Source: Trichomonas vaginalis G3
Lineage: Eukaryota; Parabasalia; Trichomonadida; Trichomonadidae
Direction of reading: 5' to 3'
Length of the DNA: 64,000 nt
NCBI RefSeq assembly: GCF_026262505.1
Contig: NC_067203.1
Location: 13,404,392-13,468,391, forward strand
Shown one piece after another: positions 1-8,948 of this stretch. Within the stretch, counting starts at the first letter, position 1, and each line of letters begins with the position of its first letter. The notes beneath the pieces were generated by a model. It was not told the origin of the DNA. It worked only from the letters and a program-made list of their open reading frames with translations, and did not search any database. A program made the translations under genes and the position numbers.

Positions 1-736
1 TTTTCACAAACTCTTTGGTCTTTATATTTTCTTTCAACAACTCCAACTTTGTCTGTTATAAGACTCTTCAAAGCATCTGAGTTCAAAACTTTTGTTGTAT
101 CTATACTTTGAAGTTCGTTACATACTATAAGTTTCATATTCTCTATTGACGAGTTAAATTTACCGCAGATGTTTTCTAAGTTTGTCATATTCGGGTTCGA
201 ATAACCTTCTAACAGTTTGCACAAAATATCTGTAAAGAACGTGTTCTTACCAGTTCCTTGTTTTCCAATTATAATGAGAGCAGTTTCATTCTTAGCACTT
301 GGATGTTGTAAGATGTTTGCAAACCAACATAAGATATACTCATAAACCTTTTCGTTTCCATTGCATATAATTTCTTTGACATGGTCTAACCAAGCTTCTA
401 TAACATTTTCTTTCCATTCTACTTGTTCGTATTTATATCCAGTGAAGATAGAATAGAAGTTTGGAGAAGGTGTATAGAACTTTATACCTCGAACTGAAAA
501 ATCTCTAACTTTGACAATAAGATATCCCAAGCATCTAACATCTTCATGCCAACTTGTACGACTTTTATTTTCTTAAGTTTCTGTTTACATTCTTGTTCTG
601 AAACTATTGTCGCTCTTGGTTTGTTAAAGACTACATCCATTCTTTCATAACATAACATTCTGGGGCAGAGTCGACATAAATGACTAAAACGTTTCAAATT
701 CTCGACTGCTTTGTTTATAGTCTCTAAATGGAACAC
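1..736 (-). pseudogene. SF3 (D5-like) helicase region of the Polinton-like element, partial at window edge
   Basis: Reading the minus strand gives a Walker A motif of the form GKQGTGKNTF, preceded by a YILCWFANILQHP-type segment and followed by a Walker B-like KLIVCNEL. This order is typical of superfamily 3 helicases of the poxvirus D5/virophage group (also annotated as DUF5906), which unwind DNA during replication of viruses and virus-like elements. The C-terminal part is cut by the window edge. The upstream segment near 482-736 is coding-like and may be its N-terminal side. Treated as a fossil part of the larger element. Confidence 0.7.
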
Positions 737-921
737 ATATTTCTGAATGCTTGGAAGTCATAAAAATCTGAAAACATCTATTCTGTACATTTTTTATAAA
801 AATAAAAAAATATTTTTTTTATTCTTGACTTTGTTGTTGCATTTGTTGCATTTTGTTGTTCTTGAGCTATTTGTTTTCTTGAGCTATTTGTTGTTGAAGT
901 TGTTCTTGTAATACAATACTT

Positions 922-1646
922 TCACCAGTTGCATCTTCCAATTCGAAACTTTCTGCCGTCATTGACAAATACATAGGACATAAAAGTTTTACAGGAACAA
1001 AAGTTTGCGTCAACTAAGGTTAAGTTTATGTTTGCTAAAGTGTTTGAGTTTACTAAAGCTGAAAACTCTGCATTCGAATGAACAATAGGCAAACCAGCAG
1101 AGAATGTGTTATTTATACGCATAAGTATCTTTTGGTCATAGTAGTTTCTGTCGACATTCGAATAACACTTTGAACCTAAGTTTGAAACAATATATAAAAT
1201 AGGTGTACTTAAAGTCAATGGAATAGACATTCCTTGTATGACACCTTTTCCTGTTATAGGAAACTGTTGGTAGTAAAAACCAGATATAAGTTTTGTATTA
1301 TAGCTCATATTGTTTATAGTAAACTCAGTCGGACATCCAAACATAATGAAACCTGCTCTAGTTGCAGCACATGTTACACTCGTCCTTAAAGTATTAAATA
1401 AGTCAACAAACCTGTTGGTGGTATATCTGAGTAAGTATCTTCAAAGGAGTATTTTTTACCATTCACAACAATAAAATCTTCTGGTGTCAAAAGAGCAAAA
1501 CAGGCTTTAGTCGTCATTGTGTTTAAAGTTAGTTTACAATATCGTCCTTGAGGACTTTGTAAGTTTGTTGTTATAGAATTATATGACTCAGGGTTTTTAG
1601 TCGTAATAGTATAAACCACTATGTCTTCTGCCATTTTACTTAGCAA
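922..1646 (-). pseudogene. Possible minor capsid (penton-like) protein region of the element
   Basis: Two coding-like minus-strand segments rich in beta-type residues. The downstream one contains runs such as GVIQGMSIPLTLSTP and LANINLTLVDANF, which resemble the end strands of single-jelly-roll minor capsid proteins of polinton-like viruses. The segment next to the helicase and on the same strand as the capsid gene fits a virion protein. No motif proves the function, so this is inference from composition and position. Broken. Confidence 0.35.
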
Positions 1647-1757
1647 ATAAATTTTAAATGAAATGTTGTGGTCGTCAAATATTTTTATAACGTCTGGGAA
1701 ACTATATTTAAGTTCAACGTTTCACCTCCTTTCATAACGTATATCTTGTCAATGACA

Positions 1758-2222
1758 TTATATGAAACACCACAGCAAACTAACGTCGGGTTCTATTTCT
1801 TTGATGTTTATATCGTCTGCCTCTGTCAAAAGTTTCAATAGTTCTTTCAAAACTTCATGAGGTGCGATGACATATGAGTTCACTTTTACAGGGTTGTGTT
1901 CGACCAAGTTTAACATTATACCTAAAGCTTGACAAATCTTCTCCTGAGTTTGAAGTTTGTCTTTCAGTTGTTGGTAGTCGTTTCGAATATCTGCAACAGA
2001 ACTTAAGTCTCTGCTAACTTCAGGGTATGTTGGTTGTTCTTTTACAGGAACAATTGTTATACCATCTTCGTCTTCGTATGGTTTCCCCACTTCAACATCT
2101 CTTTCTTTGACATTGACAATAACACTTTGACTGTTTGTTTGAGTTGGTGAATTTAACTTCACATCTGCCACCGCCATTAAACCTTTTGAAACACTTACGC
2201 TTCTATTTTTCGGAAATGACAT
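1758..2222 (-). CDS. Hypothetical protein of the Polinton-like element (154 aa)
   Basis: An open minus-strand frame. The best start is the internal Met of MSFPKNRSVSVSKG; a longer N-terminal extension is phenylalanine- and cysteine-rich and overlaps a small plus-strand gene, so it is probably not used. The protein has a soluble, charged N-terminal half and a helical stretch (DYQQLKDKLQTQEKI) that could form a short coiled coil, followed by a leucine-rich helix. I do not recognise a family. It sits between the possible minor capsid and the major capsid regions, so a structural or assembly role is possible but unproven. Confidence 0.5.
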   Translation of the reverse strand: MSFPKNRSVSVSKGLMAVADVKLNSPTQTNSQSVIVNVKERDVEVGKPYEDEDGITIVPVKEQPTYPEVSRDLSSVADIRNDYQQLKDKLQTQEKICQALGIMLNLVEHNPVKVNSYVIAPHEVLKELLKLLTEADDINIKEIEPDVSLLWCFI

Positions 2223-2240
2223 TTTACTTCGAATAAAAAT

Positions 2241-2447
2241 ATGGACGTATTCGGATATCTCTTTGAATTGAAGCAAAACAAAGTTTACACACACAAACAA
2301 TACAAATACATTGACAGAATAGTTCTTTACACAAACAATGGAAAATGTTATAGAATAGCAGTCTTTGCTGAACCAAAATATTTTCATAAAGCAAAGAAAG
2401 TTGGTATAACTGAAATGGTGAAAGTTCTTGAAGCAGACAAAATATAA
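2241..2447 (+). CDS. Small plus-strand protein inside the element (68 aa)
   Basis: A short frame on the strand opposite to the rest of the element, starting MDVFGYLFELKQNKVY and ending VLEADKI. Its composition (alternating aromatic, basic and aliphatic residues, with NNGKCYRIAVF) looks more protein-like than the Phe/Cys-rich reverse reading of the same bases. It would be divergently arranged with the 154-aa gene, with only about 18 bases between their starts, implying a shared promoter. No family recognised. Confidence 0.4.
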   Translation: MDVFGYLFELKQNKVYTHKQYKYIDRIVLYTNNGKCYRIAVFAEPKYFHKAKKVGITEMVKVLEADKI

Positions 2448-2555
2448 TAACAACAAAACTTACAGATATTTCTAAAGGTAAGTTTATAATACAATTTTTG
2501 TCAAAACTGGCGTACTGTCAATATTTGACGGAGAGAAGTTCAGTTCAAGAACAAC

Positions 2556-4165
2556 TTACTGACCTGCTGCCAAAATCTGCTCGATGGAAGCTGTCGTTAT
2601 GCAATCTGAGGAGCCCCAGCAGGTTTTCATCGAACGAATCTTCAAAAGAGCATCTTCCGTGAAAAGTGCTATTGGTTTTGTAAACTTCTTTGCTCTCAGT
2701 TCATATGGACCGTCTCTGTCACCAGTATATTGTATTTGTACAGTACCAACAGTTGAAATACCACCCATAAAGTCTTCTGAGTCAGCAAATGGAATGCCAA
2801 GCCAAAAGTTTGAACGGTCTCCATTTGTATATTGAGTTTTTTGACTTCCTGTATGGGTCCATACTTTCACATATGGCATAATAGAACTTTGCATTTCAGG
2901 GTTAATGGTTGTTGTGAAGTTGTTGTTAAAGTTCATAGCATCTAATGTCAAGTTGTATGACCTCATATCCTCAACTGTAGAATATTCTTCTCTTGGATAA
3001 TATTTGCCATCTATGTTTATATGATATTTAATACCGGGGTTGTAGAAACAAGAATAGTCATTTATAGTTCGTCTGAACAGTACAAACATAGTATCTGCGT
3101 GTTTCATTGCAGTTGTTAAAGCAATATCTGTTCTTGCACCTGCGGTTCCTGGATTTTGGTTTCCAACTTCACCTGCAAAGTCTTTGACAGATATTTGGTG
3201 TATAGGGAACATAAGTGGAACTGCAATATATTTGGCAGCTAAAGCATTTGAAATATCTGGGTCCAACATATAGACTGCAAGTCTGCTTTCTATTCTCTTG
3301 CATTCAAACTGTTCGCATGTAAACCTAACTGGGTCCCAAGCAGTTCCAGCAGCATTGAAATAATACTTTACTTCAGTGTTGAGGTTTGAGAAACCAAAGT
3401 CTAAGTCAACTTTGTCTTTGCAAAATTCGGCGAATGACGTTTGATTTGCTCCCTTTACGTCTGTAAGAGTGAATGGGTCTTGTGTTGGTGCAATGACTAA
3501 GTTATTTTTGCTTGGAGTAAGTTCAATAGAAATTTTTCCTGCCCAGTTTGGCAAGTATCTTAAAAACCTGAAGATGAGGAAAGATGACAAAGGAACTCTA
3601 AGTTTCAGTTTTACTTTAGTGACAGCATTTCCATCTGAACCAGAAAGGTTAACATAAACTCCTGGAACGTTAGGGTCAAGTCTTCTTATTTTCTCAATAG
3701 TTGCATACTGGTCTGTTTGTTCTCTAGCTTGTGGTTGTACTGAGTTTCTTAAAGCGAACCATTCATAGTTTGCCCATGTTACTGTTTGAACTAAGTCAGA
3801 GTTAGAATATATCTTATATCCCATGAAAACTTCTGGAGCATATTGGTATCCGACATAGAAAATTCCATTGCAACCTTTCTTACCTCTCAAGTGGCAGAAG
3901 GTTTTATTTCAATGTCTTGTTCCACGTATAAGAATGAGTTGTCAATAGAAATTATATGAAACCTGTCGCAAGCAATATCTACTGTTGTTGAAGAACCTTC
4001 TCCAAACTCACCTACATTTCCATAAGAAACAGCAGTTGTATATTCGTAAGTTCCAGGAACTATTTCTGACCTTCTAATGGCATTGTCGCATTCGTTATAC
4101 CATTCGGAAACATTTCCATTCATGGCATCCAAAACTGTTGGCGTTATATTCTGAGCGGCGTACAT
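2556..4165 (-). pseudogene. Major capsid protein region (double-jelly-roll type) of the element
   Basis: The largest coding region of the element. Beta-rich segments include VPLSSFLIFRFLRYLPN, IESRLAVYMLDPDISNAL, a long Asn/Thr-rich middle and GTVQIQYTGDRDGPYELRA. Size (around 530 codons), beta-strand pattern and position beside other virion-like genes match the major capsid proteins that T. vaginalis Mavericks and polinton-like viruses are known to carry. Assignment rests on resemblance as I remember the family, not on a search. Broken. Confidence 0.6.
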
Positions 4166-4197
4166 TTCATATGGGTAAAAATATAGAATAGTTGGAT

Positions 4198-5553
4198 TTA
4201 TTTGTCATAATAGAACCCACGTGGACCAAGCTTTACTTTCTTCCTGGCTGAGTTTTTAACTCTTCTTTTTCCTTCATTGCCACTACTTTCACTAGATGAA
4301 GTTACTTCTTCACTACTTTCACTTTGTTCTACTCTTCTCTTCTTCTTTGGTAACTTGCCCTCTGCTTTAAGTTGTTGCATCTTTGCCTCATGTTCACCTA
4401 GTATGTTGTAAATTTCCCATGTCCTTTTTGCCTTTGGGCTCTGGTCGCCCATCTCAGGTAACCTATATCCTAGAAAGATTTTGTCATAGTTTGTATTTGA
4501 GTCTTCGCGTATTGTTTGCATGACTCTTTCCTGAGTTTCCGGTTCAAGCTCTTCAAATATAGCTTGTCCATATGGAATAACTTGTTTCCAATATATGTTT
4601 TTTGTAGCCATTCTGTTTTCTTTCCATGTTACCAACAATATCTTTTGTGAATGGGAAAGCTTTTACCCAATGTTTCAGTCTTGCGTCATTTATTTCTGTA
4701 GTTGGTTTTATTTTGTCAAGGAACATGTTTTTCAATACTAACATTTCATTTGGTACTGTCCATTTGAGTTTTCTTAAATATTCATCCCTTCTCGGTTCAT
4801 TGTCTGCAAAGTAAGTTTTTATGACATTTTGTAAACTTTCGTTTGCAAGGTCATGTACAATAGGTTCTCTTCCTTCTGTCTCCCTAACTTTCTTTCTAAA
4901 CTCTTCACCAAATATACCATCTCTATGGTTCTGTGTAGTTCTTTGAGATAAATGTTCTAGAACGTCAGGTGTTATATTTCCATCAGCCATGTTCATTTCA
5001 TACTGGTTCAAAATATCTGCATCTTTCATATCTTTCAATGGCATTAAAGCCGCGCTGAAAATACCAGCTAAATCTGGTTCACCATTCACTTCCATTGCGT
5101 CTACAACTTCTTGGAATTGTGGTTGTAAGTTTATGAACCACCTATCCGGGTTAGCTTTATGACCCCATCTCATTGTAGTTCCATAGTCTGCAGAAACAAA
5201 AGTAGGTTTGTTTCCATATTGGGTTAGGTTCTGAATGAACTTTAAACAATGTTTCATTTCTATATGTTTTGTTGAAATTTAACCTTTTATTTTCACCGAG
5301 TTCATCCAAAGATTGAACGTTATATGCTCGTAAGTAAAAAGGGTTGTTTGTATTTGTGTACATTTTCTTTCAGTACTTCCATTCTATGCTGAATATTTTC
5401 ATCTGTGTTGGAGTCTTTTGTATGTCGGCAAACATTTTTTCGATATTCTTCTACTCTGTCAGCCGAATTTTTCTTAAACTCTTGGAAAGATTCCATATTC
5501 ACCTCATACTCTTGTTGAGGGTCAAGATTTTTTCGGCTGTTCCAAATCTTCAT
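4198..5553 (-). pseudogene. Accessory protein region of the Polinton-like element
   Basis: A stretch of minus-strand coding-like segments without recognised domains. The 3' part is very charged, with a nuclear-localisation-like cluster KLPKKKRRVEQ followed by a serine/glutamate tract and a basic tail (KRRVKNSARKKVKLGPRG). The 5' part is an acidic, helical protein. The basic cluster suggests nucleic-acid binding or nuclear import, but that is inference. Several interruptions; treated as a fossil. Confidence 0.4.
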
Positions 5554-5742
5554 CTAGTTCTGTGAAGTTAGTTTCCAAAGGAGGGACTTGTTCGTTTCCT
5601 TCAGGCTCTTCTAGCTTGTTGTTGCTGAACTATTTCTTCCATGTCTGGTTGTATCTGAACTTCTTCCTGTGGAGTTTCTTGTACCTCATCTGCTGGCATT
5701 TCATATATTCCGAGACCGTTTTTAACAAGTTCCCTATCTAAG

Positions 5743-7051
5743 TCATCCGGACTCATAAACCTTTCTTCTTTCGTTCCGTTCTCTATTTTTTACGCGTTTC
5801 ATGAAGAGAGTTGAATTGTCATTTAGCTCTGACACCAAATATCTCGGAGTAAATTCAGTCATGTCATTTGGATGATATGCTATTAAATCATATCCCTTAG
5901 CGAGCTTGTATTTTCCAGGTTTGAAATTATATCCCATTTGGTGCTGAACCATAAAGCTAAATAGGTTCGGGTCAGTATTTCCTTCCTTTGAACTTTCTAA
6001 TAGCTTCTTTATATCTGTCACTAAAGTCAAGGAGTATCTGGGTAACCATAGTCTTCTTTAACCCATTTTTAAGAAATCTTGGTTTCCTTGTTCTCTACTT
6101 CTTTTATGTCCTTGCTCTGTTTTGGTTGGTTTGGTGCACGGTTGGTTTTGTGCAGGGTTTTGAACTGTTGGTTGCTGTGCAGTGTTTTGAACTGTTGGTT
6201 GTGGTGCTGGATTTTGAACTGTTGGTTGTTGTGTTGGTTTTGGTGCATGCCTGTGTCTGTGTCCATGTGACGATGTAAATGTGTTAGGTAGTCCTGGTGC
6301 AGGTGCTTCTCTTGGAGGGTTTTGGTGGTATATAAGTTCCACCAGCTGGCACATATGTTCCATCTGCAGCATAATGTCCTACCTGACTTTTCGTTTTTAA
6401 GAAAGCATTTACTAGGTCTGTTTTGGTCTGTTGTAACTCTTTTTCTTGACTTTCCACAACAGTTGCTCTAACGGCGTCATAGGCACTTTGAACTGCCTGT
6501 CTCGTTGCTGCATCTGTTATTTTCGTCATATTTTGTGCTACTTCTCTTAACTCTTTGTCGAAACCTTCAGACTTCAGTTTCTTTCCAGATGAGAAGTCGT
6601 TCACTAGTTTCACCTTACTATGAAGAGCTTCGAAGGCGTTCTTAAAGTCAGCATTTGTTAAAGCTTCATTTGAACTGTCTTCATCCGCTTGTATTTTTGT
6701 CCTTATTGACCCTATAAGCTGGGCTGCTTTAGCGTTGGCTTGGGCATCTAACCAGTCATTGTTAGCTTTTATATATTCTGCGCTTTTCATTGCCTTTTGC
6801 ATGGCTGCGTCGTTATTTTTACTTTCTTGTGCTAAGTTTTCATACTGTACGGTTTGGTTTTGCAACTGTAAAAGTTTTTCTGCCTTTACATTTGCTTCAA
6901 CTTCTTTTTTATACTCATCGCTATCCATATATGTCTTCATGGCTTTTTGTTTTATCTCTTCATCTTTCAGTACTTTATATTGAGTAGTATGGTTTTTCAA
7001 ATTTACAACATCTTGTTCCATTTTTGCTACTTCTGCTGCTTTTTCTGACAC
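5743..7051 (-). pseudogene. Coiled-coil and Pro/Gln-repeat accessory region of the element
   Basis: The upstream part is a strongly helical, lysine/glutamate/alanine-rich protein (coiled-coil-like, e.g. KAMKSAEYIKANNDWLDAQ) with a proline-rich C-terminus. Downstream, around 6,110-6,260, the DNA carries a short degenerate tandem repeat encoding PTQQPTVQNPAPQ-like units. The far downstream part reads as a compact 95-aa protein of unknown role. No family recognised. Broken; roughly two interruptions. Confidence 0.4.
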
Positions 7052-7074
7052 TTTTTTCGCATATTCCTCTGTAC

Positions 7075-7503
7075 TTAGTTTTTCAGTTGTTCTTCTTTCT
7101 TCTTTTTCTCTACGTTTAACTCATTGAGTTTCTTTGTGTGTCTGTCATATTCTAGTTTCTTTTCGTTTTCACTTATTTGTTTCTGTATGTCTATGTTTGA
7201 CTTTTTGACATCTGATATTTGATTTTTGAGTGAACTCAAATTCATTTGACTTTGAGGGTTATAGGCTGTTCCGTCTGCAGCTCCACCATAGCCTGCCATT
7301 TTCGCTAAAAGTGCCGCTCTTAAACCTCCACTCTGTGCACCAAGAACTCGGTTTAAGAGCATAGGGTTGCTTGACATTTGTTGCAACATAGTGGGGTCAT
7401 TCAGCATTTGTTGTTGCAACTGTTGTTGTGGTGTCAGTTTTACTATTGGATGTTTCAATGCTCTCTTCCTCTTACGTATATTCTTACGTAGCTTACGTGG
7501 CAT
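7075..7503 (-). CDS. Basic, Gln-rich small protein of the element (142 aa)
   Basis: Starts MPRKLRKNIRKRKRALKHP, a strongly basic N-terminus, followed by a Gln-rich tract (TPQQQLQQQML), a short glycine-rich turn (KMAGYGGAADG) and a charged C-terminal coiled coil. The basic head would suit a DNA-packing or virion-core role, as in small basic proteins of adenovirus-like and polinton-like elements; this is inference. It is the rightmost coding sequence of the element and would be the first transcribed from that side if the minus-strand genes share a promoter near 7,510-7,600. Confidence 0.5.
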   Translation of the reverse strand: MPRKLRKNIRKRKRALKHPIVKLTPQQQLQQQMLNDPTMLQQMSSNPMLLNRVLGAQSGGLRAALLAKMAGYGGAADGTAYNPQSQMNLSSLKNQISDVKKSNIDIQKQISENEKKLEYDRHTKKLNELNVEKKKKEEQLKN

Positions 7504-7930
7504 TTTAAGTGAAGTTAAAAAGCGGTTTTTGACAGATGTTTATATGACACTATTTGTTCAGCACAAAAAACTACTCGGTCAAAGTGTTGTCAGTTTTGTA
7601 AAATAACCGTCCTATCTCATTCTATAAGGGGGGAAAGGCTTCTCAAAGTATACTTCCTTGGAACGCCTGTAACTTTTCCTGTAGCGACGATAGACCCTTA
7701 CTTGTCCGGACAAAGTTATACTATTTTGAGCGCTCTACAAAAAAGTCACTGGCTGGTCGGCTGGGGTTCGGTCCTCCTCTTGGGTCTTGGGCAAAATTTC
7801 TTATGGGCTAGAGGGCGCAACGCGCCTGGAAGCCCTCCGAATATAAACTTCATTTATACTAAACATCTTCAGGGCTAGAGGGCGCAACGCGCCTGGAAGC
7901 CCCACTACCTTTTTTTTTTTTTTTTTTTTT
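7504..7930. other. Probable terminal region of the Polinton-like element
   Basis: Non-coding, clearly GC-richer than the host spacers, with a GGGGGG run near 7,628, two copies of a 31-bp hairpin at 7,805 and 7,872, and finally a run of about 23 T at 7,910-7,932. Polintons end in long terminal inverted repeats; the matching copy would lie to the left of this window, so the call cannot be tested here. The long T run may be the junction with host DNA. Confidence 0.4.
7805..7902. repeat. Two copies of a 31-bp GC-rich hairpin
   Basis: Identical 31-bp units at 7,805-7,835 and 7,872-7,902, 67 bp apart. Each folds on itself: outer arms GGGCT/AGCCC, an internal loop AGAG/TGGA, inner arms GGCGC/GCGCC and an AAC loop. 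Confidence 0.85.
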
Positions 7931-7990
7931 TTAATAATACATATTATTATATAATTAACATATTCATAATGTTTCACACTTTCAAAAATA

Positions 7991-8409
7991 TAATCCTCCT
8001 CCTCTCAAATAAACGTACATACGGGTGGCCTCTTTTTTCAAAAAATTAAAATTTGAAATTTTGGGCTCAAATATTAGAGATTTTTTCAACCTTCAACGAT
8101 ATATGTTGTCTATATCAGACCTCCTTTCTTTTTGATACTTAACATTGTTCCTAAATCTTAGCCGTTAAGGCTGTTCTGAAAATATTTTTTTTTTGAAAAA
8201 ATTCGAAAAAAATTCTTAAAATTCAAAAATCCCTTAATTCCTGAGGATTTTGGAAAAAAGTTTTTACATGAACATGTGTATATTATATGAAGTATATTGA
8301 TAAGGTAAAAATCAAATTTTATTGCATATTCATTGAGAAAATAAACTAACGAATCCCTCAAAATTGAGAGGGTAATCCTCCTCCTCTCAAATAAACGTAC
8401 ATACGGGTG
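7991..8409. repeat. 37-bp direct repeat pair (7,991-8,027 and 8,373-8,409)
   Basis: The same 37 bases, beginning TAATCCTCCTCCTCTCAAAT and ending ACATACGGGTG, occur twice 382 bp apart. The interval between them is AT-rich with no gene. The second copy directly precedes the inverted LINE scrap at 8,410. They could mark a duplicated insertion target or a segmental duplication. Confidence 0.85.
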
Positions 8410-8515
8410 CACCTTTAATGCTGACAACAATGAAGAGAACAACGAGAACCAAGAAAACAACGAAGAAGCAGATGCCCTCGACCCGCCAAACAACTTAACA
8501 GAGACAGAAGATGAA
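8410..8515 (+). mobile_element. Scrap of the neighbouring LINE's first coding region, opposite orientation
   Basis: The plus strand reads NADNNEENNENQ, then NNEEADALDPPNN, closely matching the acidic linker of the full LINE copy encoded on the minus strand near 12,590-12,700, with a short deletion and few substitutions. It therefore comes from another copy of the same family and lies in inverted orientation to it. It ends at an A-rich tract near 8,520-8,550. Confidence 0.8.
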
Positions 8516-8559
8516 GGATGAAAAAAAATGAAAAAAAAAAAGAAAAAATGGGGCGAGCC

Positions 8560-8948
8560 GGGAATTGTAAGTGTTTATTCGGAAAGGGTTAAGACGAGCG
8601 AGCGAAGCGAGCGAGCAAAGTTTTAGGTGAGCGAGCGAAGCGAGCTACTTGGGTGGAGGTGGGGCAGGATTTGGTCTAGGTGGATTTGTTGTTGGTGGTT
8701 TTCACTCCAATGAGTGTATCATGGATGTGGTGCTAGTCTGTTATCAGACCATACGGACTGATGGATGGGAGGTTAATATTATTATCTGTTTGAGGGAGGG
8801 TGAGTAATTTTCGTGGTGTCTCTTTTATTTTGGCTTGTGATTCCTAGCACGGAATCCGGTGTTTGGTACACGTTTCGTACCGAGTGACATCGCTTAAGCT
8901 CTGCCAATCCTACTATGCTTCTGTTCTTCTCACTCGTCTTATCTCTTC
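8560..8948 (-). other. 3' untranslated region of the LINE
   Basis: Non-coding, GC-richer than host spacers. It contains two blocks of the motif GAGCGAGCGAAGCGAGC (8,595-8,616 and 8,629-8,645); the core GCGAAGC can form a very stable mini-hairpin. In RLE-type LINEs the 3' UTR is bound by the element's protein for target-primed reverse transcription, so structured repeats here may be functional. No poly(A) tail is seen in the minus-strand sense, which is common for this type. Confidence 0.55.

Larger units (their letters stand above)
1..7930 (-). mobile_element. Polinton/Maverick-like (or polinton-like-virus) element, right-hand part, broken
   Basis: A block of mostly minus-strand coding segments that look viral rather than host-like: an SF3 helicase at the left edge, a likely double-jelly-roll major capsid protein, a possible minor capsid protein, and coiled-coil or basic accessory proteins. 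The left end lies outside the window; the right end is placed near 7,600-7,930, where coding stops and a GC-richer stretch with repeated hairpins begins. Protein-primed polymerase, integrase, protease and packaging ATPase are not seen here and would have to lie further left. The copy is broken, with roughly eight to ten interruptions in the visible part, but the reading frames are still legible, which suggests moderate age. Family assignment is inference: DJR capsid plus SF3 helicase fits polinton-like viruses and virophage relatives; canonical Polintons usually rely on polymerase B. Confidence 0.72.
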
